Below, piece after piece: positions 1-14,943 of a DNA stretch of 52,500 nt. Under the pieces are notes generated by a model. That model saw only the letters and a program-made list of their open reading frames with translations. It did no database searches and was not told the DNA's origin. Both the position numbers and the translations under genes were made by a program. Numbering within the stretch: position 1 is the stretch's first letter; every line of letters begins with the position of its first letter. The DNA is from Neocallimastix lanati (nom. inval.) (Eukaryota > Neocallimastigomycota > Neocallimastigomycetes > Neocallimastigales > Neocallimastigaceae): the NCBI GenBank assembly GCA_016946835.1, contig JACVTC010000020.1:445001-497500 (forward strand), given 5' to 3'.

Positions 1-1901
<1,901 letters not shown>

Positions 1902-3334
1902 TTTTTTTTTTTTTTTTTGGATATGTAATTTAAAAAATAAAAATAATAAAAACACAAGAAAAAAAAAAAAAGAAAAAAAAAGGAAAAAGAAGAAAAAAGA
2001 AGAATTAATTACTTAATTGTTAAATTTATAAAGAAAAAAATTAAATTTATTAATTCATTTCTTTATTTTATAATAATTTATATTTTATATGTTAATAAAT
2101 AATTTAAAAAAAAAAAAAAAAAATTACTATAAATAAAATTTAACATTAATTAATATATTTGAAAAAAATAATAAAAAAAATTTTTTTTTTTATTTTTATT
2201 TAAAATGAGATTTATATAAATAGAATATTTCAATATAGAAAGAAAAAAGTTTATTAAATAAAAATATTAAAAAATACAAAAAATGAAAAAATGAAAAAAT
2301 GAAAAAATGAAAAAAAAAAAAAAAAAAAACTATTTTAAATACTCTTGGGTATAAATATATATAATAGTAAATATAATCCTGTTATTTAATTTTTATAATA
2401 TATTTTCTTTTATAAATAATTTTATATTATTTTCATGAAAAAGTTTATTTTAATATAATTTTTGTTTTTATTATTTTATAAAAAGAAATAAAATGAAATA
2501 AAATTAAGTATAATATATTTTATATTATAAAATCTGATGAATTTAATTTTCGTTTGAGTAAAGTAAAAAAAAAAAAATAAAAATAAGATGCTATATTTAT
2601 ATTTTAAATTTTTTTAAATTTATCAAATTCAATTTTTTTTCTATATATAAATCAATTATTTTTATTGATATTACTCATTTTCTATATAAAAAAAAAATAA
2701 AATAAAATTGAAAGATGACAGGAGAAACCTTACATTTACACTAAAATATATTATATATACATATATAATATTTTAAAGAATAAGGTTAAAATTTATTGTG
2801 TATAAAATAAATTTTTTAAGTTTTATTCTTATCAACTTTTTATTGACATATAAATATATAGATCATGTCAAAAAAAAACATAACAAAAAAATCCAAAAAA
2901 AATAAAAAATCATGTCAAAAAAATTATCAAAAATGTTGTAAATTTTATTATTATTTTAAAATTATTATTTTGATAAGCTAATTAAAAATTCCAATATGTA
3001 AAAAATTAAATAAAATATTTTTGAATATATATGATTTCATTTTAAAGTTAAAAATAAAGTAATAGTCGATAAAGACTCAAAATTTAATATATGAAATAAT
3101 AAATAATTAAAAGCAAATAAAATGATATGTGTTATTTATAATTTAAATATATTTTGTTTTTATTAACTTTAAAAATTTCTAAATAAAAAAAGTATAATAT
3201 ATACTATTTTATTTATTATACTTTTTTTTTATTACATATTAAATTAAATAATTATATATAATTATTCTAAATATTTTTAAAGTACTGTTTGATAATGAAG
3301 AAAGACTATTAATATATATAGAAGGATTAATATA

Positions 3335-3378
<44 letters not shown>

Positions 3379-3786
3379 ATATTATTTTTTTTATTAAAAC
3401 AATTTTTCCTTTATTATTTGAAATAAAATTATTAAGTTTACTATTACCATATTTTTTATAATATTTTTTAAAATAACTATAATATTATTTATTATACAAA
3501 AAAATTATTTATTAGAAATTAATTATAAATATTATAATTCATTACAAATTAAGCGTATACTATAAATAATAAGGTATATATTATATATCATAGCATTAAA
3601 TATATGTATAAAATAGTGCTTTTAATATACATATATAATCATGATATTTAAAAATATATATTTATATTTATTCATAAATATTTTCTATACATAAATATAT
3701 ACACATATATATATTAATTACTTGATGGTAGAATATATAAATTAAATTTCGTTGAGTTTAATTATTTTATTTTTTTTTTTTTTTAC

Positions 3787-3838
<52 letters not shown>

Positions 3839-4553
3839 ATTATTATTATTATTATTATTATTTATTATTTATTAATAATTATTAATATTATTATTATTAA
3901 TTATTAATAATATTATTATTTACTGTTTTTATTAATTATTAATATTATCATTATTTACTGTTTTTATTAATTATTATTATTATTATTATTTATTATTATT
4001 ATTATTATTATTTATTATATTATTGTTATTTATTATATTATTATTATTATTATTTATTAATATTATTATTATTATTAATTATTAATATTATTATTATTAT
4101 TATTTATTATTATTATATATATATTGTTTTTATCATTATTATTTATATATATAATAAATATTATATAGACAATATATAATATAGTTTTAGGAAAATTTCA
4201 ATAAAAAAAAAAATATCAAATTATTTAAATTTTTAGATATTTATTACCAAATTAAACTTTATATAAAATAAATGGAATTAAATAATATACAAATTAAAAT
4301 TATAATAAAAATTTTTAATATATAGAAGAATAAAAAAAAAGAATTTTTAATTAAATTATTTCTAAAATAATATAACAAAAAAAAAAAAAAAAAAAAAAAA
4401 AATGAGAAATTAAAAATTATAAAAGAATAAATATTATTATGACTACAATTATTATTATAATAGAACAATGTTTATTACTTTAATATCTTTAAATTATATC
4501 CTTAATTATTTTTGAAAATGGAAAATGAAAATTATTCAATATTATTAAATATT

Positions 4554-4584
<31 letters not shown>

Positions 4585-4936
4585 GACAATAAAAATGTTG
4601 AAGAAATAAATTTCAATAACTTATCAATTTGAATTTAAAAATTTTTAATAATATTATTAATTTTGAAAAATTGAGTTTTAATGGAAATATAGATTTTATT
4701 TAAATTAATCCCCAAATAAAGTTTCAGTAAAATTAAATAACTTTCAATATTACAGAGATGGGAAGGAAAAAAAAAGTTTTTTTTTTTTTTTTTTTTTTAT
4801 CTTTCATAATAAAAATTGGAACATTTAATAAAATAATAGTTTTTCAATAAATATATATATATTATAAGGTATTCTAGTATATATATTGAAATTTTTTATA
4901 GATAAAATATAAACGGAGTAGGTTCAACAATAATTT

Positions 4937-4967
<31 letters not shown>

Positions 4968-5092
4968 GATAAAAAAGATAAAAAAAAGTTGCTTCATAAA
5001 AGATCTTTATTCAAAAATGAAAAAAGTATGAATTACTATAATATATAATATTAAATAAAATTTCTTTCAAATTTTAAGTTTCATATATCGTA
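1902..5092. other. Gene-free AT-rich stretch
   Basis: No gene seen. It is upstream of the minus-strand gene, so its left end should hold that gene's promoter, but no distinct TATA box can be chosen in such AT-rich DNA. Landmarks are an (AAAAAATG)n run near 2279-2312, a pure A tract near 3342-3376, and an imperfect ATT/TTA array at about 3786-4110. Confidence 0.6.
3786..4110. repeat. Imperfect (ATT)n array
   Basis: Long run of ATT units interrupted by ATTAATT and TTACTGTTTTTATT segments; one interrupted block (TTACTGTTTTTATTAATTA) occurs twice near 3920 and 3955. Confidence 0.85.
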
Positions 5093-5440
5093 TGGACCCA
5101 AGTATTGTTGAATTAAATACTGCATCTTTAAAAGGACGCTATTCAAGGCATAGAATTGATCTTATTAATGGTTATAGTGATGATAAACTTGAAATTTGTA
5201 AAATATACTATAATATTATTAATATTATTTCGAATATTATTAAATATTATAAAAATTATAAAATATAATTTAATTTAATAAAATAAATTATTAGATCTAG
5301 GTTGATAAGGCCTAGTTATCAATTTACTTTTTGTTTTAAAACCTTGATAAAAATATCTTATTAATACTCCATTGACTCAACAACTACTATCAATGTTGCG
5401 AGTTACCCATAATATAAAGGAGATGGATAGTTTCCTAATA
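5093..5440 (+). pseudogene. Possible gene remnant, unrecognised
   Basis: A markedly less AT-rich island. From the ATG at 5093 an open frame runs about 38 residues with ordinary amino-acid composition (starting MDPSIVELN, then a basic RYSRHR stretch) before entering low-complexity AT. After a possible intron and in-frame stops, a second open stretch (about 5365-5440) again has protein-like composition (NTPLTQQLLSMLRV-like). I could not join the two into an intact gene. It may be a decayed gene or mobile-element fragment, or chance. I recognise no family. Confidence 0.3.
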
Positions 5441-6442
5441 ATTCAATATATATATATATTTTTTTTGTTGTTGTTTATAATGAACTTTTCCTTATTCATA
5501 TATATATTAAGATTAATAGTGACTACCATTAAAAACATCTCTTAAAACATTATTAACATTATGATTTAAAATAATATTTAAATTATTGGTTAAATTTTAT
5601 TATTTTATTTTGCTAAAATTCAACATTTATTATAATTTTAATAATTAATATTTATTTATTTATTTATTTTATTTTCATATATTGATTTTAATTATTTTTA
5701 TGCTATTATACATTAACTTTTTTTATTTACTTTAAAAAAAAATAAAAATAAAAATAAAATATAAATAAAATATTATTATACAAACTATCAATTTAAGATA
5801 ATTATAAATTTTATATAATAATCATTTTTATATAAAATTTTAAATTTTAAATATTTTATTATTTATTATATTTTATTTTATTTTATTCAATAATAATTTT
5901 ATACATAAATATTTATTTTTCTTTTTTTTTTTTATCTTTTGTCTTTTGTTTTATTTTGTTTACATCAATTTGTAATTTTCTTTTTATAATTAAACATTAT
6001 ATTTTCATATTCTTTAATTATATGAATAATATAGATAAAATTTTAAAAATGTAATCAATACATTTTTTTTTTTTTGTTATTATATTAATTAATTTTTTTA
6101 ATTTTTAATAATAAAAGCCTTTTAATTCTAAATTATTCTTAAATTAGAACTTTACTTTTATTGTATAATAGTTTTTTTCTTTTTTTTTTTTTAATTTCAT
6201 CTTTTTATTACTTTATTGTGAATATTTTTTTTTCTTTTTAATCTAATTATTATATTTTTTTTTCTTAATTGGTTATGATAAAAAAAATATTCAAAATAAT
6301 TTAATTGAAAAAAATAACTATTTTATAAAAACTAAACAATAGAAATTATTTTTAGATTTTTAAAATTGTTTTAAAAATAGTTTTTTTTTTACTTCTTCTT
6401 TTTTCTTTTAAAAAAAAAAAAAAATTAGTGGATGAAAATTTC
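5441..6442. other. Gene-free AT-rich stretch, 3' flank of the CotH gene
   Basis: Only homopolymer and AT low-complexity sequence. It is downstream of the minus-strand CotH stop codon and must include its 3' UTR and polyadenylation region; no single AATAAA-type signal stands out. Confidence 0.5.
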
Positions 6443-8880
6443 TTAACAATTAGTTGGAATACCACACCAGTCATCATTTTGAACACCCCATTTACCATCA
6501 TTATCAGTGTAAACAGTATCAATACAACCGCTACAACATGGGAAACCTAATTTATCAGACCAACATTGAGCAGCTGAAGCCTTAGTAATACCACACCAAT
6601 CGTTATTTTCAACTCCCCAGTCACCATTTTCATCTTGGAAGTAGACTTCAGTATTGTTTGGAGAACAGCAGGCATAACCCATAGAAGCAACTACACAATC
6701 GTTGGAAGAAGTAACAACTGGTTTACGAGTGGTAGTAGTAGTTCTTCTAGTGGTAGTTCTTGTAGTTCTTGGCTTTGGTGGTTGAGATTGAGTAGTCTTT
6801 GGAGAATTGTCTTGTTGTTGACCAAAACCAAAACCGAACATATTAAATTGAGTATTAATATGACCTTCAACAGCTCTATCAATATCATAGTAGTAATTAA
6901 GATCCATATATTCTGGATTACAGTTTAATTTGAAGTCAGTACAAACCTTTCTGTATCTAAGAAGAATCCAGAATTTTAAACCATAACCAGAACTAGAACT
7001 GCTTGGACCAATGTTAGTAAATTCACTGTTAGCTTCCCATTGAGCCATAGTGTAATCATTGTTAACTTTTTCATTAAGCATACCTGGTTTCTTACCATTA
7101 GCACCTGGAGTCTTATCCTTTTGAACATAGGGTCTGATGAAGTCCTTTAATTCATCAATACGTGGGAAAAGAATTTCTGGATTGAAAGCTTCCTCAACGA
7201 ATTTCTTCATAATTTGATTAAAACGACTACGATCATTCTTAATACAGATATCAAGAACATGACTTTTTTTAGTTGACCAGTCATCGAAAGACCATGATGG
7301 ATAGTCCTTGTCACTTTTAATGGAACCAGCGAATTCAATGGCACAAACATCTTGACCAAAATCAGCATCATAATCGTATTCAATCATAGTCCATTTACCA
7401 CCATAGTTTTGTGGCATCTTATACATAGCAAAATTGTGACCAGTATTAAGGAAATGATCCCATGAACCAGTTAAGTATTCATAAGCCATTTCATATAAAA
7501 ATTGATCAACATCAAAGAAGCTTTCAGCTTCTCTCATGGAGTTAGCTCTATCTAAGGAGGATAAGAAATTTGTCCAATCAGAATGATCAGTAACATCTTC
7601 ATTTTCATTTTCACATTGAGTAGCGCTAGTACTAGATTGTAAGTTAATACCTCCAGCTTTACACTTGTAAATGTGAGTCGTATCCTTATCTCCGTATTCA
7701 ATTTCAGCCCAAGTTGGTTTTGGGGCATCCATAAGAACGTAGAAACCCCAATATTCATTATTAACATATAAAGAAATGTAATTTGCAGCAATAGATGGAA
7801 TACCCAAACGATTGTGTATATCACAAGCTAATTTTGATCTTAAGTAAGTGGCTTCACGAGCATCAGAACGAATTCTGAATTGTTTACGACCATATAAATC
7901 ATTCTTACCACGAATTTTAAGATTAAAAGCTTGTCTAGCGTAAGAACGAGATGAACTACCACCAATAGAGAATGTAACCTTATCAAAAGATTGTTGTCCT
8001 CTATTTATTAAAATAACATATAAAATGATTTATCATTTTTTATATATTATGATATTTAAATTATTTAATAATAATCATAGTTTTTTTTTTTTTTAAAAAA
8101 AAAAATTATTATTAAAAAAATAATAATAATAATAATTTGATAAATATGGATTACTCTTAGTAATTGCAATATATTTTTAAAAAATTATTATACTATACAA
8201 TATTATTTAATTATTATAATTTAAAAAAAATTTTTTTTTTTTAGTTTTTACTTTACCCATTAATATTAACAACCATAGTAGCATTTTTAGTCTTGTAGTT
8301 TTCTTTTTGGGTTAAGAAGCCACCGCCTCCTCCCATTCCACCCCATATGTCACCACCCCATGGGTTACCACCATTATTACCCCATGGGTTACCACCATTA
8401 TTACCCCATGGGTTACCACCGTTATTACCCCATTGGTTTCCACCATTATTGCCCCATTGGTTTCCCCAGTCCCATTGACGTTTGAAGAAGCCATTACTAG
8501 CATTTATTTCACTCTTCATTTGATTGAATTCATTTTGAGGAATAGTAATTCTGAAATCTGGAACTTCATGATCCATAATTTCGAAAAGTTCAGCACGATT
8601 ACCATCCTTGATGAAATCAGTGTGAGCAACTGTGAAAGAAGCTATATAAATATATATAATTATTATAAAACACATAAAATTATAAATTTCAAATATTAAT
8701 ATATAGATATATTAAATTAATATATATTTATTTATTAATACTATTTAAATAATTATTTATTTATAATATTTTTCTTTTTTTTTTAAAAAAAAAAAAAAAA
8801 AATTATAAAATTATTTGAAAGTAAGAATAATAAAATATTTTACCTAAAAGTAATTCAATAACAATATTTGTTATTTTCAT
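6443..8880 (-). CDS. Secreted CotH-domain protein with two fungal dockerin modules
   Basis: Three exons: 8880-8844 (ATG), 8641-8257 and 8000-6443 (stop TAA), all GT-AG and in phase, 659 residues. Order: signal peptide (about 1-20, MKITNIVIELLL then ASFTVAH); start of the CotH fold (about 38-62); a Gly/Asn/Trp repeat of eight residues (NQWGNNGG/NPWGNNGG, about 4.6 copies, 73-109); the rest of the CotH domain (about 122-525), with LYGRKQFRIRSD, the alpha-helical FDVDQFLYEMAYEYL segment (303-317) and an acidic EYDYDADFGQD motif (348-358), the kind of Asp-rich motif used by CotH atypical kinases; a Thr/Arg/Pro linker (548-572); two dockerins (576-610, 620-659), each with the CC pair, the D/N-G-x-W-G-V segment and W-C-G-I. 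Family knowledge: fungal dockerins attach proteins to the extracellular cellulosome scaffold; CotH proteins occur among dockerin proteins of these fungi. Whether this one is an active kinase is inference. Family assignment is firm. Confidence 0.96.
8257..8641 (-). other. Exon 2 of the CotH gene, not visible as a full ORF with its true start
   Basis: This exon carries residues 13-140. A longer minus-strand ORF that includes intron sequence (from 8675) overlaps it, but the true N-terminus is spliced in from 8880-8844: the acceptor is at 8642-8643 (TATAG) and the donor at 8255-8256. The upstream exon supplies a proper signal peptide, which decides the start. Confidence 0.9.
8345..8465 (-). repeat. 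24-bp coding minisatellite (NPWGNNGG repeat)
   Basis: Tandem 24-bp units encode the eight-residue Gly/Asn/Trp repeat of the CotH protein. Units differ mainly by CAA/CCA (Gln/Pro) changes. Copy number is likely to vary between strains. Confidence 0.9.
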
Positions 8881-11467
8881 TTTTATTTCTTTAATTTTTA
8901 TTTATATACTTATTGTACTTATATAAATAGAATAGGATTTATTTCTTATTATTATTTTAAAATAAAAAAAATTAAATATTTAACATAAACAAACAAAAAA
9001 GTTTAAATAAATTAAATTTTTAATTATTTTTTTTAAAAAAAAGAAAAAAAAATATTATTATACAAAAAGGCTTTTAAATTTAATGATAAAAAAAAAGAAG
9101 AAAATAACGAGAGAAAATTTTCTTCTATTTATAATAAAAATTTTTAAACATTAATATTAAAATAATGCTATATATTAATTCAATATTAATTCATATTTTT
9201 TTTTGTTTTTTGTTTTTTTTTTTTTTTCTACTTTTTTAATATATCAAAAAAAAAAAAAAAAAAAAAAAAAGTAATACAGGAATGTCGTATGCATGAAAAA
9301 GTTATAATATACTAACTATTAATATAAAGATACATTTAATGACTTAATATTTTATATTAATTTTAATAAAAATAATTCATTATTATAGTTTATTGTGAAT
9401 ACAATATTAATATAATAGGGATATTAAAAAGGAATAATTGAAATACAATATAAATATAAATATAAATATATAAATAAATAAAAAATACAATAGGAAAAAA
9501 AGAATTAATAAATAATATATTATATTGTTTATAAATTTTATTTAATAATTTGATATTTGATTTATATTAATTTTAATTTAATATATTTTTATTCATTTCT
9601 AATAAATTATCTTGAGGATTGAATATATAAAAATTATTCATATATGTATTTATATACAGTATAGAAAAAATTTTAACAATAAACTTGATTTATTGTTAAA
9701 ACTTTAATTAATTTGTATATGTATGTAATTTTTTTTTTTTTTAAAAAAAAAACAATTAATTTTTATTTTTATAAAATTAAACTTTATTAATATAAAAGAT
9801 TATAATTTTTTTAGAAAGATTTAATCTTTTACATAAACTTAATTAATTAATATTTTTAACTTAATCAAATATCAAAATTGTCAATACCATTGTTAAACTA
9901 TTTAGTATTAATTAATATTAATTAAATATTATGAGACATATTTATATTAAAAAAATTTAAATTTTATTTTATATTAATTGACTGTTTTTTTTTTTTAATC
10001 ATATGAGGATGACTCGTAATCCTTTTTTTTTTTTTTAATAAAAAAAAAAATTAAAAGTTTCTATTTATTTTATAATTTTTTTTCTTTTTTTTTTTAAATA
10101 TAATTATTTCAGTATTTAAATTTCTATTCTTTATTTCATATATATTAAAAAAAAGAATTATAATATATTTTCTATATTATTAATATTTTGTTATAATTTA
10201 AAGTTTCAATTCATTAACTATTTTATTTTCTTAATAAGCTTTACTAAGCAATATTATAAAAGATATTCAAAAAAAAAAAAATGTTTTGCTAATTAGTCAT
10301 GCAATAACTATACAAATTATCTTTTGCAAAAGATATTTTATTTAATTTATTATAACTATTTCATGTAAAATATATATATATTCATTATGTAATTAAAAGT
10401 CCTTATATATTTTTCTTGTTAATCATAAATAAAAATAAAAATACAAATTATAAAAATTTCATAATTTATATATAGTAATAAGATATAAATAATAAAAATG
10501 AATATTATATGATTTAATATTAAAAAAAAAAAAAAATTAAAAAAGAAAATTATAATTCAATAAAAAATAAAAAAAAATAATAAATAAAAATGAAAAAATG
10601 AATTATAAATATTATTAATATATATATTCCATAATAAATTTGGAATAAAAATAATTTAATAATAATTAAAATTCTTTAAAAAATTAATTAAAGTAAAAAG
10701 TATATTAAAAATAATATTAATATGAATAATAATAAAATTAATTAATTAATTAATTAAAAATTTAAATTATTATAAAAAGAAAATAAAATTAAAAAAAAAA
10801 GTATTTAAAACTTATGAATTGAAACAAAAAATTAAAATTAAATACATTGTAAACATAAACCAATAATATTTAAGCATTTTAATTATTTAATATCATTTAA
10901 TTTTTCATATTATTAATTAATATTAATAAAAATACAATTTCTCAATAATATTGGTGACAAATTAAATATATATAAATTATTATTAAAAATTTGTAATAAT
11001 AATGAAATATATTAATTTATTTTTGTCTTTTAAAACAAAAAAAAAAAAGAAAAAAGAAAAATATGTGTCAAATATTGTTAATTTTAGATTTCTCTCTAAT
11101 ATTAAAAAAAAATATATATATATATTTCAACTAATTAAAAATAAATTTATAATATTTAATTATTTAATTATAATAAATTAGCACAAGCATTTAATATTTA
11201 ATTAATAATTGTATAATAAAATACAGATAATATATATTTTTGAATTAAAAATATTAATATTTATATTTTTTTTATTCAATTAAAAAATAAATATTATTCA
11301 TATAATGAACTATATATTAAAAATAAGTTTCTTTTTTTTTAATTATATGATTTTAATAATATTATTAATTATTAATATGGAATGAGACACTTTTTTTTAA
11401 AGTTTTTTTTTAAAGGCGCAATTTATATTAAATGATGAAAAAATAAAAAAAAAAATAATAAAAAAAA

Positions 11468-11500
<33 letters not shown>

Positions 11501-11899
11501 AGGATTATTCATATTAGTTACTGAAAAATAATAAATATAATAATTATTATTCATATTAAATGAGAAGAATAATCATGATTAACATGATATGATAATATTT
11601 TAGAAATGTAAACAATAATGAGTAATAGTAAATTAAAATTTTTAAAAATTTATATTTCCAAGATTTTAATTAATATAATTAATTAATAATATGAGTAATA
11701 ATGATAATACTAATCATAAAAATATCTAGAATATATATTTATATATAAATAAAAAAAAAAAACATAAAATATATATATATATATAATATTAAACATAAAG
11801 ATATATATTTATAAAGAAATATAAATTTTTTAATATTGGATTCAATAGAAAAATTTACAAATTAAATAATTATGAGTTAGATTTATAGAAATTAAGAAT

Positions 11900-11936
<37 letters not shown>

Positions 11937-12085
11937 TCGAAAAAGTATTCATATGTATGTAATAATAATAATTACTATTCCTTCATAAATTTATCATTCT
12001 TAATTCTTATTAATTTTTTTAACATTAATTATTAATAATAAAAACTAAATATTGTAAATAAATAAATAAAAAAAAAAAAAAAAAA
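8881..12085. other. Gene-free AT-rich stretch
   Basis: Starts with the upstream region of the CotH gene. The rest is A/T homopolymers, AT dinucleotide runs and short (TAA)n arrays (about 11468-11490, 11905-11932). I saw no exon-like segment on either strand. Confidence 0.55.
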
Positions 12086-12569
12086 TCACCAATTTAATTA
12101 ATATAATAAATATTTGGAAAAAAATATGTATTAATTGTTTACATATGATTTTTATGATTATTACATCATATTTTTTTTTTACTCTATATTTGTTTTTTAT
12201 TTATTTATTATTATTAATTATTATTATTATTATTATCATTATTATATAATTTTAATACCCAATATCATGAAATTCAGGTTTCATTGACTCATAATATCTT
12301 ATAATATGATGGAAAACCGTAAATAGGGTTAGTATTTAATAAAAGTTATTAAAACCAAGTAAATACAATTTCTTTTTATTGCATTGATTAATGTAGAATT
12401 GATTCTTGATTTTACAAAGATTTTTATAATATTTAAATAAAAAAAAAAAAAAAAATCATCAATTTAATTAATATAATAAATATTTGGAAAAAATATGTAT
12501 CAATTGTTTACATATGATTTTTATGATTATTACATCATATTTTTTTTTACTCTATATTTGTTTTTTATT

Positions 12570-12649
<80 letters not shown>

Positions 12650-12846
12650 ATTTTAATACTCAATATCATGAAATTCAGTTTTCATTGACTCATAATATGA
12701 TGGAAAACCGCAAATAGCGTTAGTATTTAATAAAAGTTATTAAAACCAAGTAAATACAATTTCTTTTTATTGTATTGGTTAATGTAGAATTGATTCTTGA
12801 TTTTACAAAGATTTTTATAATATTTAAATAAAAAAAAAAAAAAAAG
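12086..12846. repeat. Tandem duplication, unit about 370-390 bp, two copies
   Basis: Copy A 12086-12455 and copy B 12456-12846 are near-identical throughout: each starts TCAyCAATTTAATTAATATAATAAA, carries an internal ATT array and ends in an A tract. They differ by few substitutions, a roughly 10-bp indel near 12295 and the length of the ATT array (much longer in B). The short ORF crossing copy B is a by-product of that array. Confidence 0.92.
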
Positions 12847-13029
12847 ATAATAATATTACTAAACTAAACTAATATATAATAAATGATGTCTTTATACTAA
12901 AGAATTAATATATAAATTTAAATCTAATAAAATTATTACTTACAATTAATCCAGTATCCTATGGAATTAGATGATTTGCCGAATTAAATATGATATATTA
13001 GACTCTTAACTTTTCAAAAGAAATGTATT

Positions 13030-13250
13030 AAAATATCAATGTTTCCCAATATAAAAGTATACTGTAAAGAAAGAAAAAAAAAAATTTTTTTTTTTTTGAA
13101 ATTTAAATTAAAATTTTTAGAAGAAGAAACCTGTAAATATTATATTCACTAAAAGGTTTTCACTAAAAGATAAAATGTACAGTTAAATGTCTATGTTTCC
13201 CAATATCAAAGTTTAAATTACAAAGAAAAAAAAAATTTTTTTTTACTAAA
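13030..13250. repeat. Local duplication of about 60 bp (two diverged copies)
   Basis: The block around ATGTTTCCCAATATMAAAGT occurs near 13038 and again near 13189, each followed by a G/A-rich run and an A-T tract (AAAAAATTTTTTTT). Copies differ at several positions. Confidence 0.7.
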
Positions 13251-13369
13251 AATATTATAAAAATTATTATTAATAGTAATATTTTTATTATGTTTAATAT
13301 TATTTTTTATTGATATTATCATGAATACTTCTTTTTTTTTTTAATCATATTATTATCATATATTGTTAG

Positions 13370-14480
13370 AAGTCTATCTCAAAAATAGTGAAAAAAAATG
13401 ATATTGTATTTTTTAGACTTGAATCATTGTGATATCTTAATCTGTTAAGACGTCAGTCATTTAGGATTTATAATTTTTTGTTAATTTTATTAATATATTT
13501 TATGATTAAGAGTTAACCAATAACCAATATCTACTTTTAATCTTAACTACATTCTTTTATATCTTTTACAATTATTTTTTTTTTTTTTAGTATTTAAATA
13601 TAATACATTTGAAACTTATTTCACATATTCCTCTTAAAACCTAATTAAATCTATAATAAATAAATTGGTTTATTAATGACTATGTATATTTTTTTTTATA
13701 TTTATCAACTACAATTAAATTTTATTAATAATCTTATTCATATTTTAGAAATATATTTGTTATATAATAATTAAATTAAGGCCTATTTTTTATTTTAAAA
13801 TATAACACCATTTTTATTGATTAAATTTATTAATTTTTAATATTTCGTTTTTATGGATAAAAACCTTTTTAACCTTTAATTTTTTTCTTTTTTTTTTTTT
13901 TTTTTTTTTAATTACAATTTTATAAAATTTATAACATTTATCTATTGGTGATCAACAATAGAATTAGTATTTCTCTAAAACTAAAATAATGGTAACATTT
14001 ATCTCAATTTAAATATTTTCTTCTCTCTTGTTGACATATTATTTCATAATAATCCCTTAAAAATCGATGAAACATTTAATCTGTTAAAATATCTGTCTCG
14101 AAGATAGTAAAAAATACTGAATTGTAACTTTACAATATGACTTATATATTTATTATATATAATATGTCTCAATAAATCTGAAACTTATGTCACATATATA
14201 ACTCTCCTATTATAACATTTATTTATTCATAGTTAATAGTCATGAATTTACCGTTTTTTATAATTATGTCAACTTTATTAATATATTTTATGATAAATGG
14301 TTTTACTATCACTAAAATTATTATAAATTAAATGTTTTATTTTATTATATTGTGGCTTAAATATTACTTATATTACAATATGTTTCAATACATTTGAATC
14401 ACATTTAAAAGGTGATATTATATCATCTCAATTTGTATGAATACCTCTTATGTATTAGGTTTTACATCACATTCAATTAT
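13370..14480. repeat. Degenerate dispersed repeat family, related to 15700-16150
   Basis: Several blocks recur in the same order: TCTTAATCTGTTAAG-like (13438, 14080, 16000), a TTATCAATATATTTTATGAT-like block (about 13485, 14275, 16050), ACATTTGAA (13606, 14388, 16096) and a CTTATTTCACATAT-like block (13617, 14180, 16130). The copies are diverged and carry no open frame. They may be relics of an old element or of segmental duplication. Confidence 0.6.
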
Positions 14481-14617
14481 AATTCGCTTAAAAGATTAGT
14501 TTCAACATTACTATATATTCACTTTGTAGTTTTAGTGATAACTATTGAAATGAACTATTAATTATATTATTTTGATATTTTTCTAGTATTATTAAAATTG
14601 ATTACATTTATAAGTAT

Positions 14618-14803
14618 AAATATTCAAAAAACCTCAAAATTTTCATTCAACTTCATTTACTGATTCGACTACGCTCATTCTCGACTGATCTCGAACTCTA
14701 CGCAGTCGCAAACTTTGTGCTCGAGTCTCACTCCCCTTCTTTCGCTTCGTCTTATTTAATCGCTCATTTGTTTCATTCAATATTTTCTGTTTTTTGAATA
14801 TTT
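14618..14803. mobile_element. Small inverted-repeat element (MITE-like), about 186 bp
   Basis: A perfect 15-bp inverted repeat (AAATATTCAAAAAAC / GTTTTTTGAATATTT) at 14618-14632 and 14789-14803 bounds a GC-richer core (about 14640-14780) very unlike its surroundings. The core happens to be open in one plus-strand frame for about 45 residues, but has no recognisable protein. No clear target-site duplication. Confidence 0.5.
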
Positions 14804-14819
14804 AAAACCATATGTATTT

Positions 14820-14942
14820 TATACCGAATATATGCTAAAAACACTATGAATCACGTGATGTTTAATTAATTAAATTATTATTTTATTTTATTTTTATATT
14901 ATTTTTATATTTAAATCATATGGTTTTTAGCATATATTTATA
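14820..14942. repeat. Imperfect inverted repeat abutting the next element
   Basis: Arms at about 14820-14849 and 14917-14942 share AATATATGCTAAAAAC in opposite orientation. The loop contains a TCACGTGA palindrome. It ends one base before the 14944 element. Confidence 0.55.
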
Positions 14943-14943
14943 C

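Noticed and set aside
6635-6928. Ser-rich plus-strand frame over the CotH 3' end
   Set aside because: Antisense of the Thr-rich linker and first dockerin.
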